DNA from: Lytechinus variegatus
Lineage: Eukaryota > Echinodermata > Echinoidea > Temnopleuroida > Toxopneustidae
Direction of reading: 5' to 3'
Assembly: GCF_018143015.1 (NCBI RefSeq)
Contig: NC_054750.1
Location: 3,205,501-3,269,500, forward strand
DNA length: 64,000 nucleotides
The position numbers were made by a program, and so were the translations under genes. How positions within the stretch are numbered: the first letter of the stretch is position 1; every line of letters begins with the position of its first letter. Below the pieces are notes generated by a model. The model made no database searches and had not been told where the DNA came from. It saw only the letters and a program-made list of their open reading frames with translations. This document shows, one piece after another, positions 49,161 through 60,600 of the stretch.

Positions 49161-49948
49161 ACGCGACGCGTAATGTCGTAGTTTTACTAACGCATAACGT
49201 CACATGTCGCAACGCATAATTTCACAGCGGTATTTTCTTCAGGACTCGAGTTACAGATTATGAGATATGATAAAAAATATGCTTTCACAAAGTATTTTGA
49301 GACACGAGAAAGAGAACTAAGTGATTTGGAAATCAGGATTACTCTTTGTATGGATATCGGGTTATTGCCATTTCGTCTACTGCCATTTCCCCACTAACCA
49401 TATCTTTACAGAATACGCAATAAATTAGTCAGTGTGCTACGCAATAAATTCACTGCTTTTTGTGTGAAATATAAAATAAAACATAATACATTTAATACCA
49501 TAAACGATGTATCAGAAGCACACTTCGTGTAATTAAATGGTAAACTTATAATCTGAACATTCCGATTTGAATACGTGTAATCTATTATAGCAGTTTATAA
49601 AACTTCGATTTCGTTTCTCCATTTTATCCTAAACTTTAACATAGACTGAAAACTGCAGATACTTTTGTCAAAATCTGTTGGCAAGTGTATCGTATATTTT
49701 TCTGCGAGGTGTATATATGGAAAAAATATCAGAAATATTATCATAATAAGTTTAATAGTTATCGTAAATGTTGTCATTCTCGTATTTGTTGTCCTTATCA
49801 TTATTATCATCAATTGATTTGGTTTTGATTTTTATTCATACATGTATAATAATATAAACATCGTTATCAGCACTATATAATATTTGTCATTGGTATAATC
49901 ATTAAGGTATTGTACACATATGCATGAGAGTATCTTTATAAGCTTGAG
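49161..49948. other. spacer unique to duplication copy 2
   Basis: AT-rich, no gene recognised. A short CGTCTA-type motif near 49370 resembles 30422-30770. Confidence 0.4.
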
Positions 49949-51640
49949 CAGCAAAAGCATGAAAAAAGGAGCAAAATACATAATTATACAATGGCTCGGT
50001 TAAAGCTAATAATGATGGACGCATCAATTTAAAATACAGAAGGAGAACTAAGAGAGCCAAGGGAGAAAGAAAAATAGAGAGCGCGAGAGGGGGGGGGGGG
50101 TGGGAGGGGGGAAAAGAGGTGAGGGGGAGGGAGACTGTAGAAAAGACAAAAAAAATGACGAAATGACTAAGTACACTACATAATGGTAAACTACAAGATT
50201 ATAATCATAGTGAAAATGTGGATTTCCTTGTTATACTTGAGCACGTAATGTGCCTTGTTTTTAATGTTTGCAGATAACATATACCAGTGGCCAAACGAAT
50301 TCCCCCCCCCCAAAAAAAAAATGGAGGAAAATTTCATAAATAAACCGCATGTCTTTTGTAATAAAACTCCAACGTATAAAAGTTTGAAAATATTCTTTAA
50401 AAAAAATATCATTGTTAACATCACGCTGCATTTTCCGCCTTCCTATTTTTTCTTATTTTTTTCTTGTTAGTAGAACTTTTTTTGGGGGGAAGGGTGAGTC
50501 AGAGCCCTATAACCCCCAAAACACTATTAGTACGCTAGTGGCCTTTACGATAGAAACAAACTTGCAAGAATACTAAATGAAACGTAATATGCTGCCAAAA
50601 ACTGGTTGGTGATTTATTGTAAATTATACAACTTTTATCTTACTGACAAGGGAGTTTAAAACACAAACAGTAATTTTGTGGGAGGAAAGTATTAAGGCAT
50701 GTCAATGTTTATTCTCTAAAAATCCAATGTTTTACTGCAGATGAGTAGAATGATAAAAATCAATAACTCGTCGGCGCCATCCTATGCAAGTAAAGAAGCT
50801 TTAATCATTATTTACTTTAAAGGCAGACGTCCTTTCGTCTCTTGAATTATTCAGTTGATGTTTTATAAAAACAACGAATGCCTCAAAATAAAACCAGCGA
50901 AGAATGTTTTTTTTTTACTGGAAAGAGTGGGCAAAATGGAGAAATGTATAGTCTGTTGTACAGTCTTCTCTTTAGCATGATGTAATTAAATGAACTCGAT
51001 GAAATATTATGACGGGGGGGGGGGGGAGTCAACAGGTGAAAACTGATCAAAAAGGAAAGTCTCTAAAAAAAACCTTCTGCTCTGAACAGGATGAAGGCTC
51101 TGTATGATAAACTATTAAAAAAAACGCAAATATTAATGGGGTGTCACTTATTCCTGAAAAATTGTTCCAAAAGGAGCTAATCCACTTCGGGTATTTTTCT
51201 GTAAATTAAGTTTGGTTAATTTACTACTTATAATAATAATATTATAGGGTATTTATATTGAACACATATTCACCTTGTTAGGTGCTCAAGGCGCTATTAC
51301 CCGGCTAAGCTAGGCGTTCATAGCGCACACAGCTTTTTAAGGAATTACTTCCTACCGGTACCCATTTACCTCACCTGGGTTGAGTACAGCACATTGCGGA
51401 TCAGTTTTATTTTTCTATAACCAGTGCTTTTTTATTTTAACATACATGACCGTACTATCACCTTGGATTAATTAAATCACACTGTAAAAACTGTGGTGTA
51501 AAAACTGACACCAATTGGTGTTAATAGAGGACCACACCCTGAGGTGTTAACATAACACCAAAGAGTAAATGTAACAACCAAAGGTGTTGTAATAACACCG
51601 GTAGGTTTAAAACTAACACCACCAATTTAACACCGGTGTA
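49949..51640. repeat. duplicated block B, copy 2
   Basis: Counterpart of 23370-25072, including the SINE fragment (51230-51405) and the TTAACACC MITE. Very few differences separate the two. Confidence 0.85.
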
Positions 51641-51645
51641 AAAAA
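51478..51645. mobile_element. MITE built of GGTGTTA/TAACACC repeats, complete copy
   Basis: Runs from ACACTGTAAAAACTGTGG to CACCGGTGTAAAAA. It retains the right end missing from 24908-25068. Confidence 0.5.
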
Positions 51646-51776
51646 AAACGTGCGAATCCCGGCCCGTGACGTGAAGCCAAAGTCGGATCGCTCCGTAGCT
51701 AGGGCTAGGGGATCGGAAGGCGGGGTAATTAGTTGTGACAGTTTTTGCTTTTTGCATGTTAGAATTGATATGATTG

Positions 51777-52332
51777 CCCGGGGGGGCCACTTACATTGGC
51801 GAGTGGATACCATGCGCGACCAAAAAAACACGTAAAAAGGATGTCTTTTTCACGATAGGGCACGTTACGTACGTAACGTGATAAGGGTGTCAAAAACACG
51901 AAAATAATGAAAAAAGGTATCTATTTCGCTAGGAAAATTACGTGTTTAGGGTCGAATTTGCGGGGATGATAAAACAAAATTAAAATGTTTTAAAAAGGAT
52001 GTCCTTTTTGCTCAAAACTTCGTGTTTAGAGTCCGATTTGCGCGAGGTGTAGAAGGTGGGGTCGTATACTAAACCAAATAAGGTAAAGCCGACGACCGAA
52101 GGACCCGTAACAATAAAACATTCCTGTACTTGTTTAGGGGTTCATTTCAGGGAATATTTGCCAAGAGTATCGTTTTGTTTCCAATACTTGTTAAGGGTAG
52201 GGTTTCACACGCCAATACTTGTTAAGGGGTGCATTTTCAGAATATGGAAATTACGTGTTTAGGGTGCTTTTCGAGACCCCATGGTCACGCATGGTATCCA
52301 CTCGTGAATGGAAGTGCTCCCCCCCCCCCGGG
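51777..52332. mobile_element. CCCGGGGG-ended hAT MITE, inverted copy
   Basis: Full element in opposite orientation to its siblings, flanked by a perfect 8-bp duplication TATGATTG (51769-51776 and 52333-52340). This fixes the family's hAT-type target duplication. Confidence 0.9.
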
Positions 52333-52460
52333 TATGATTGATAATCTTGTCGAAATAAGTACCTTGCCTTGAAATTTAATTCTTCTGAAATATTTTCCAC
52401 CTATATATAACTTTCTATCCCCACACTGAAAGTCATCGTGACCTTTGAAAAAACGATGTC

Positions 52461-53130
52461 AAATGGCTCAACTTGCCCCATATATGGGGTAAGTTTGAGC
52501 CACCTTCTGGGGTAATAAGTTGAGCCACAAAAACTATGTACAAAATGTATGAGGGGAGAACCAGCATGTTTAAAGTCTTTTCACTTGCTTATTCTCTATA
52601 AATACTAACATCCTTTTAAAGGAAAAGAGCAGTCATGTAAATTTTCTCCTTTCAGCCAGCATTTCAATCAATTTTTATGGTTTGTTTGTTTTTTAAGATA
52701 CATTACCATAAGAGTTACCATGGCTCAACTTGCCCCATGCTGTTTGGCTCAACTTACCCCAGTCCGAACTTAGAGCGATAATGTGTATCAACACATTTAT
52801 TATGCATCCATCATATAAAAGACTATGACAAGAATGAAGATCCATACCTGGACTAATAATGCTGTTATCATGTCTTTATTATATTTAAAGATGTGTGTTT
52901 TATAAAGCACTATATCTATTTCACACTCTTTTTTACTTTTTGGCTGAAATTCATATTTTTCCCTCTAAAAAACTACTTTTTGTTTCAAAGTTGAAAACAA
53001 TGTGGTGGGGTTAGGGGTTATGCTATGGGTCATCAATACATGACAACACCACAATGTCTGACTCATTCATTATTGGCCTGGGGCTGGTGGCTCAACTTGC
53101 CCCTATGCTCAACTTACCCCGCCTTCCCCT
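52461..53130. repeat. GGCTCAACTTGCCCC repeat element
   Basis: Terminal clusters of GGCTCAACTTGCCCC, CTCAACTTACCCC and inverse forms (GGGGTAAGTTTGAGCC, GGGGTAATAAGTTGAGCC) surround an AT-rich middle. Possibly a MITE with compound ends. Confidence 0.55.
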
Positions 53131-54067
53131 ACGCGTACTACCGTACGGTTTAGTCCAATTTGTCCAAACATATCCGTAAATCCCCCCCCCCAAAAAAAAA
53201 ATAAATATTTGCTGATTGAGTTCTCACATTTTTCTTTAAAAATTATTCCGGATCCAGATCCAGCGGTTATGTATTTTGATTTTTTAAAAGAAGGAGATCA
53301 GACTCGACGACAATAGGGGCGAGTCCCGTGGGCCTGGGCGATCGAGGGCGGCGACCGCCGCCCTTTATTTTTGCAGGGCGTATGGGGAGGAGGGGTGAGG
53401 GAAAGGGGAGAAATAAGAACGGATATACACTTCTCATTTACGTGAAGAAGAAAATGAGGGGTGCTTGGGTGGAAATTAAGTGATGGCGATACTCCCGTTC
53501 TAGCTGGCACCGACTGTCCACTATAGTGTACCTGAGGGGGGGGGGCTATATAGTCTACAAATGTAGACCCACATCTGCAGTGTGTGTACCTCAGCTGATT
53601 CAACGAGTCTGCATAGCAGCTACTAGGTCTACTAGGGCTGCAGAAGTGGAATGGCTCGCTTCGCTCGCCCTTTCAGGCTGGTTTGCTTCGCAAACCAGTA
53701 GCAGATCCCACCTCACGAGCCATTCAGAGTCTGCCCTGACGAGTCACAACAGATCCCTGACGAGCCACTTGTAAGTGGTACGAAATCCTTTATTTGTGGT
53801 TGATGACCGTTTTTTTTTTGCTTGTCAAACTTTTTGGTAGACGCCCCCCCCCCCTGGAAAATCCTGGGTACGCCACTGTGACTGGCTCTGGGGCTGGCCC
53901 TGCATGCAGGAGGGGGTGGAAGCACGGGAGATTTCACATAAAATTGAAATTTGAAGTCTAAAACTTAACAGTAAGCACATACAGCAAGAAAAATGGGCAG
54001 ATCAGGCGCTACACAGTGGCGTACCGTGGGTCAACGTCATCGGGGGAGGGGAGTACTAGCAAAAATT
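53131..54067. other. no gene seen
   Basis: Mixed spacer with G/C runs. CAGTGGCGTACC at about 54015 and GTACGCCACTG at about 53868 resemble short element ends. No supported gene. Confidence 0.4.
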
Positions 54068-54850
54068 TTGAGTCACTAGTGGGCGCGCGAAGCGCGCTTA
54101 AATACATATAGGCCCACTGACCTATAATAGAGACATTTTAAGGACTGTGCCATTAAACAGATATCTCATTGATCAAATAACGCGAGCGCGAGCTTATTTT
54201 ATTTTTGTTATTAGGACCTATAAAGGGACATTAAAGCAACTTTTTGTAATTATGATATGTAGGCCTAATACCTGTCTCACTAAACAATGCGAGTGCGAAG
54301 CGCAAGCTGTTTTTTTTTTTTATATATTGACCCCAAACTGACACTTAAAGGATCAGCTCTCTTTTAGGAATTCATGGAGAGCATATACATATCTCACGTG
54401 AGCGTCAAGCACTTTGCTGATTTTGATAGATTTTTTTAATACATGAAACAATTTTTTTGTCATTTTATCATGGACATGATACTATATATTGCGTGTGTGA
54501 AGTGTGAGCTGAAAATTGTTGAAATTCAGACCCGAAGAGGGGCATTCTAAGGCTTGTTTTCGGGAATTCAATTAGACCATATACTGTACGTATATCACAA
54601 ACTAGATGGTACGAGCTCGAAGCGCGAGCTGAAACTTTTAGTTTTTCAGACAAGAAAATAAGACATTCGACTGTTTTTTAGGAAATCATGAAGAGCACAT
54701 ATCAACTAATGCGAACGTAAGCACGGACTTGAAATGTCTTACATTCAGACCCTAAAAAGGGGCAATCAGTTAAGTAGGACTAAAAAGAAAGCATAATTAT
54801 TTCACTACATAAAAAAACAATTAATAATAACTGGAAGAGCGAGGAAATAC
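54068..54850. repeat. GCGAGCGCGAAGCGCGAGC-type minisatellite
   Basis: Degenerate units of about 100-130 bases, each with a near-palindromic CGCGAAGCGCGAGC core and AT-rich linker. Cores lie at about 54085, 54181, 54286, 54483 and 54613. Confidence 0.65.
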
Positions 54851-56446
54851 ATTTGGTGTATGTTGACTTGAAAACCGTAACGTGATATGTTTTATCCTTT
54901 GAGTATGATGTGACTAATATATTAGAAAAAATATCCTAGACGAAATAATAAACGCCCTATTAGTGTAACTGGATATTAGACTAAATAATTAATGGAAAAT
55001 TCATTGAATAGCTAAAGGACGGGGTCCACCATAGATGCATGGTTTTTCAAGGGGTGAAAAAAGACAAAAGAGATTGAAACAGAAGAGAGCTAGATGTAGA
55101 GCATTCATAAATAGAGATCTCGCTCAACTATAGCTATCCCTAACACTGTCTATTTTTATTGGGGGTGAGGGGCCATAGAACGGAGGGGGCTGACCATGCA
55201 AAAAAAGCAACAACAAAAAATCACATTCAAAATGTTCATTTTTAGGTATTTGTACGCAGCTATGAGGCAAAACGGGGAGACTGCATGAAGCCCCCCCCCC
55301 CCTCCCTTACCCCTTTCTGCAGCCCCTGACTTTTTCATCGTCCATTTCCCACCTTCCCTTTCCACCACAAAATCCTGGCGCCGACTGGGGATTGGACTAC
55401 TGGAAAGTAGACAAGTGGGAAGGATAGACCGATCTGCAACATTTAGGATGTTTTTTTTTAATGAAAGAACAACAACTTGGTATAAAAAATATAACAAATT
55501 CACCAAAACTGAAAACAAATTCATTAAAAAAATAAAGGTACTTGTTGGCTTTTACAATGTGGGTAAGCGTCCTCTTTTGTCTAAAACCTGTCATTTTGTC
55601 GAGATGCCCGCCAAATTAAAGAGTTACGAGAGATCGATGCCCCATCAGTGCCAAAGGGGACAGGGGCGATGACCTCTATGATTAAAAATAAAAAGGGAGT
55701 AAATAGTGGCGTAACACTAACAGATGGGGGGAGTCTAGCTGCCCCCTGCCATTGGCGGCGGAAGCCAACAAATTTAGGGGGAGTCCACCTGAAATTTGGG
55801 GATTCACACAATTGGACAAGCAAAAAAAAAGGTAATCAACCTAAATTTTAGGAGTGGCTAACCCAAATTTTTTGAAAAGCAAAAAAAAGTCATCAACCTG
55901 CTGAATTTTAGGGGGGACCACACACGTTTCTGGGGTGTCCAAATGAATTAAGGGGGGACGCAGCAAAAAAAACTGACAAGCAAAAAAAAAAGGTAATCAA
56001 CAACAAATTTAGGGGACACGCCCATCCCCCCCCCGCTTCCGCTGCCTATGCCCCCTGCCCGGCCCTGGCGTAGCTCACCGGGAAATTAAAAAGATGGGAA
56101 AGGTATATTGGAGAAATGTGTGTGCATTTGAGTTTTGTCAGACGTGTATCAATCAGATATGATTATTTACGTCTGGGACCGACTTTTAACGTCACCATCC
56201 GAAAGACGTGACCAGGGCTCGAACTCAACCTCTGCATCAATCAACTTCCCTCAGGGGCGGATCCAGCTTTCGCCAATAGGGGGGCCGAAAAATATTTTCA
56301 TCAACATTTTTCTCGCTTGGCCGCTATAATCTTTTTGATTGGTTTTTCACGGGGTAGTCCTAACTAAAGACTGAAGTTTTAAGTATATGTTAGTTAACTT
56401 AGTTTTAACACGATAAGGTATCTCATGTGGTCTTAATATATAATTT
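54851..56446. other. no gene seen; low-complexity and repeat debris
   Basis: Several poly-C/G runs (55290, 56020) and short direct repeats of the TTTAGGGGGG...CAAAAAAAA type at 55765-56020. No coding gene supported. Confidence 0.4.
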
Positions 56447-57065
56447 GAGCGCAAAGCGCGAGCTACATTCTTTGATATTTTATGTCCTTAGAACTGAAGA
56501 TTCTGAGCAGTTTTTATAATCATGAACAAAAATAAGTATCCGACTAAACAATGCGAGCGCGAAGCACGAGCCGAAAATTTATTATAGTAACGTGAAAATG
56601 GACTCAATTAAAACTGTTTTTAGTGATTAATAAAGAGGATACAAGTATCACCAATTAAATAATGAGAGCGAGCTAAAAAAAAAAAAAAAATGATATTCCG
56701 ACCTGAAATCTGGACAGTACAAGCGCGTTTTTAATAAAGAACAAGCTGGGTGTCTCAAACATGCAATTAAATGCGAGCGCGAAGCATGAACTTATTTTTT
56801 TATATACTGACATGATAAAGGAGCATTTTGACAAATTTTGGAAAGAATTTGCAAAGAAGATAGATATCTCACAAAACAAACAATGCGAGCGCGCAGAGCG
56901 AGCTGAAAATTTTGATATAACAGTTTGTATAAATCAAACAAAAGAATAAAAGCTTGATGTGCCAGCTAGCTAAAATATTGTTTGCAAATTGATTTTAGAA
57001 CTGGATATGAAGTGTCATTTAATCCTCTTGAATGGGATTCATTACACAATGCGAGCGCGAAGGAC
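56447..57065. repeat. GCGAGCGCGAAGCGCGAGC-type minisatellite, second array
   Basis: Cores at about 56450, 56555, 56662, 56773, 56884 and 57051, i.e. spacing close to 105-111 bases for most. Linkers contain CATTTTGACAAATTTTGG-type sequence. Confidence 0.7.
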
Positions 57066-57259
57066 TCCAGAGATTGGCTTATTACCTTCCAAATATTGCC
57101 TATGTCCTTATAGCCAAGGACTGGACATGCATGCCACTTTAATTACATAATTAGAATTTCATTTTCATAAGGCCAACATGACCATTCACTCTCTTTGCTC
57201 TCTCATGACTTTTTAGAAATTTTCGCACATTTCCCTCAAAATTTTTGGTTTATTACGCC

Positions 57260-57524
57260 ACTAGCAACCCGGATAGTGCACCATCTGCAAGGTTTCGGGC
57301 TGAATTCGAGACGTTCCGGTGGCTCTGCATTGTAGACAGGTAGATCGTGATACTATACAGTATCTCGATCATAAACTTCTCGACTGACACACGCGACTCC
57401 TATATTGCGCAAGAAGCCCGAAATCAAATCTGAAATAGCGGACGATTTTCACGGTACAGTACATTAGTTGTGATTTGTACCTATTAAAATAATCGGTAAA
57501 GTCAGTCTGAAGTATCAAATCACG
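57260..57524 (+). promoter_or_regulatory. TTC4 5' flank / probable promoter region
   Basis: Non-repetitive stretch with higher CpG than its surroundings, ending at the TTC4 start codon. No TATA box clearly placed. It is assigned only by position. Confidence 0.35.
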
Positions 57525-57665
57525 ATGGCAGAGCGGGCAGAGCGTCAAGGCAAAGCAGATGCGAAGAAGTTGGCTGAAAAATTAGACAAAGACATTGACG
57601 ACTTCATCGAAACTCTCCCGAAATCAAGATACAAAGATGGATTCTCAGAAGACAACTGGGAAGAG
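57525..57665 (+). CDS. TTC4 exon 1
   Basis: 47 codons, MAERAERQGKADAKKL to GFSEDNWEE, phase 0. The donor is GAG|GTTCGT, a poor match to GTRAGT, but family homology across the junction (WEE then EFDKIPLFM) supports it. Confidence 0.9.
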
Positions 57666-60600
57666 GTTCGTATTCTGTTTTGTGTGTAAATTGTGTACCA
57701 TTATAATGCGCCACGTCGTTGTTGCTCTTTCGCACGCCCTGGCCATGACGGCGCCTAGCCTGGCCTGGCCTGGCCTGGAGGCGTCTTACTCTTTTTAGTC
57801 TTAGCCTTAGGAGTCATCCTACTCCCCTTTGGCTCTGACGCCTGGCGCGGCAAGGCATAGCCATAGGGCTAGCCAGGAGGCTTCTAGAGAGTAAAAATCT
57901 TTTACTAACGTAAGCTTACTTAGCCTGGGGCGTTTTGGGGAGTGAAAGTCATATACTGGGCATTATCGTGATATAGGTAACCACCGCGCCGTTCACTTTC
58001 ATACAGCAGCGCTTTATTCAGTCGCACGCACGGTTCCCTATTTCCACCTCCATTCACTTTGTACACAAATGCGCGTACACAAATCTATGAGTGGTTTCCT
58101 AAACCACGATTTGGCCATATACTGTACGTATGGTCCCCACCACTCAGTCATTCAATGAACAAGGTTATAATATAACCTTGTTCTCAGTTATATCTCCATG
58201 TGTGACAAAATAAGGGTGGCAATGTTTGGCTTATTTTCTCTTTTTCTTTGGGGCAAATGCTTGATTTTTTTACACTGACAGTTTCCATTAGACCTGTTAA
58301 TTCATACTGCTTGGTTCTTATTTAAATTTGATTCTTTATATCATTTTTTCTTAATTAAAAATAGAGATCAAAAAATGAAAATTTTCTTGCCATATTACTT
58401 TCCACCAATAGAGGGCGTACACAAAAATATGCCCAAAATTCAAGTTTTTGAGCCCTCTGGTGAATACAAAAATTATTCCCACATTACTAATGATAAATAA
58501 ATTAAAACTATGAAAATTAGTAATTTGAGTCACAAAAGTGATATTTTAATGATTTTTTTAGAGTGTGTGCTCTATACAGCATTGGCATACCATATAGTCC
58601 TACCTGTACATTCTCCACAGGCAAGATGGTAGCAGTGAACAAGTGCTCCCCACTAACGCCTGGGACCCCTACCTATATATTTCCCCACATACGGTACAAA
58701 ACCAGAAACTTTCGCCCCAAGAATTCTACTTTCCCTCTAAAAGATCGAGCCCCAAAACATGTACATTGGGTCAAACTTCATTTCCAACATTTCTGCGATA
58801 TTGATTTCATTTTTAAAGAAGAATTCATTAAAAAAACGAGAGATTTGCGTGCTGTCGCCAAGCGGAAGACAAAGAAATCAAGATGGCGACTTAAACACGG
58901 CCGTAAGCTCTTCCCAACTTTTCAAAACAAATCTCTCGTTTTTTTAATGAATTCTTTAAAATTGCAATCAATATCGCAGAAATTTTGGAAATGAAGTTGG
59001 ACCCCATGTACATGTTTTAGGGCTAGATCTTTTAGAGGGAAAGTAGAATTCTCGGGGGCGAAAGTTTCTGGTCGCCATCTTGATTTCTTTGTCTTCCGCT
59101 TGGCGACAGCACGCAAATTGCGCAATTTGCTTGCTGTCGCCAAGCGGAAGACAAAGAAATCAAGATGGCGACGTAAACACGGCCGTAAGCTCTTCCCATC
59201 TTTTCATAACAAATCTCTTGTTTTTTTAATGAATTCTTCTTTAAAAATGAAATCAATGTCGCAGAAATGTTGGAAATGAAGTTGGACCCCATGTACATGT
59301 ACATGTTTTAGGGCTAGATCTTTAGAGGGAAAGTAGAATTCTCGGGGGCGAAAGTTTCTGGTTTTGTACCCGTATGTGGGGAAATATAGGTAGGAGTCCC
59401 AGGCGTTAGTGGAGAGTGACCATACGTACAGTAATGACTTTTACTCCCCAAAACGCCCCAAGCTTACTCTCATGAATGCGAAGCCAGGTCTTCCTGGTCA
59501 TTGACCCACACGACGGAAGCCAAAACCTGAAACTTTCACCCCCGAGATTTCTACTCTCCTAAAAGACCTAGCCCTAAATCATGTACATGGGATAAAACTT
59601 TATGTCCGACATTTCTACATTCTCGTTATTTTTTTAACAAGAATTCATATAAAAATGAGAAAAATATTGTGAAAAGACAGAAGAGACTTGCCCGATGTTT
59701 ACGCCGCCATCTTGCTTCCTATTGTTCTTCGCCAACGTTACCCGACGCATGTGTCGGGCCTACAAATTGAAAAGGAGTACAATATCTTCGTCCAAGATAT
59801 GAAAAGAAGGGAATATTTCCTTTACATTTCATGTAAAATCATGCCCTTACTTGACACAAAAACCTTCGTCACTTTTTGGTTAGACTTTACAATCCAATTA
59901 ATTTTTTTGTACTTATGCACAATATCCATTGATCGGTCGCACTGTGCTCAATTGTATTTTAGTATGCCGATGTTCAACGTGGCAGCAGCGCGTTTTGCGT
60001 AAGATTTGGAAATCCTGGTTCCCAGACAAGGATATGTAATATGTAAGCTTTTCATGCATATAAAATTCATCTTGAATAATTAATACTTAGCTTGGTCAAT
60101 TTTCATGTTAAATCATGCTTGTCTCAGTTTTAGAAGCCAAATCCAGGGTTGAATGATGCATACATGCAGCACATTGTGCGGTGCATGTACATGGCATATA
60201 CCACACAGAATACACCAAATACATTACTATGCAATAAACATGTACACACACAATGCGGGCAGTAGTAAACAATGCGTCGTTCAGACAACTGCAGGCTTGA
60301 CCTCAAGAGTAGATTTGTATATCGAGGGAAGGAGCACAGAGTTAGAAATAAATTATTGTCACTTTTTGGCCTTTTTGGTCATTTTTATATCATGTTCTCG
60401 TTTTGAAAAAAAAAAAAACATGTCCCGCTTACACAATTTTTCCTTGGTGTAGTTTGTTTTATTTCTAAAAATCATTTTCTGATTTTTTTTATAGTTGCTT
60501 GTTGTAGTTTATATGGTAAAGAATGTGTGTGTCAAAATTTTACACAATCACGTGAACAGTGGCCAAGTTCAGAAGGGGAGAGACCATCATGCCCCCCAGT

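Noticed and set aside
54068-57065. CRISPR-like look of GC-rich cores with spacers
   Set aside because: Eukaryotic context, linkers related to one another, degenerate cores: a minisatellite, not a CRISPR array.
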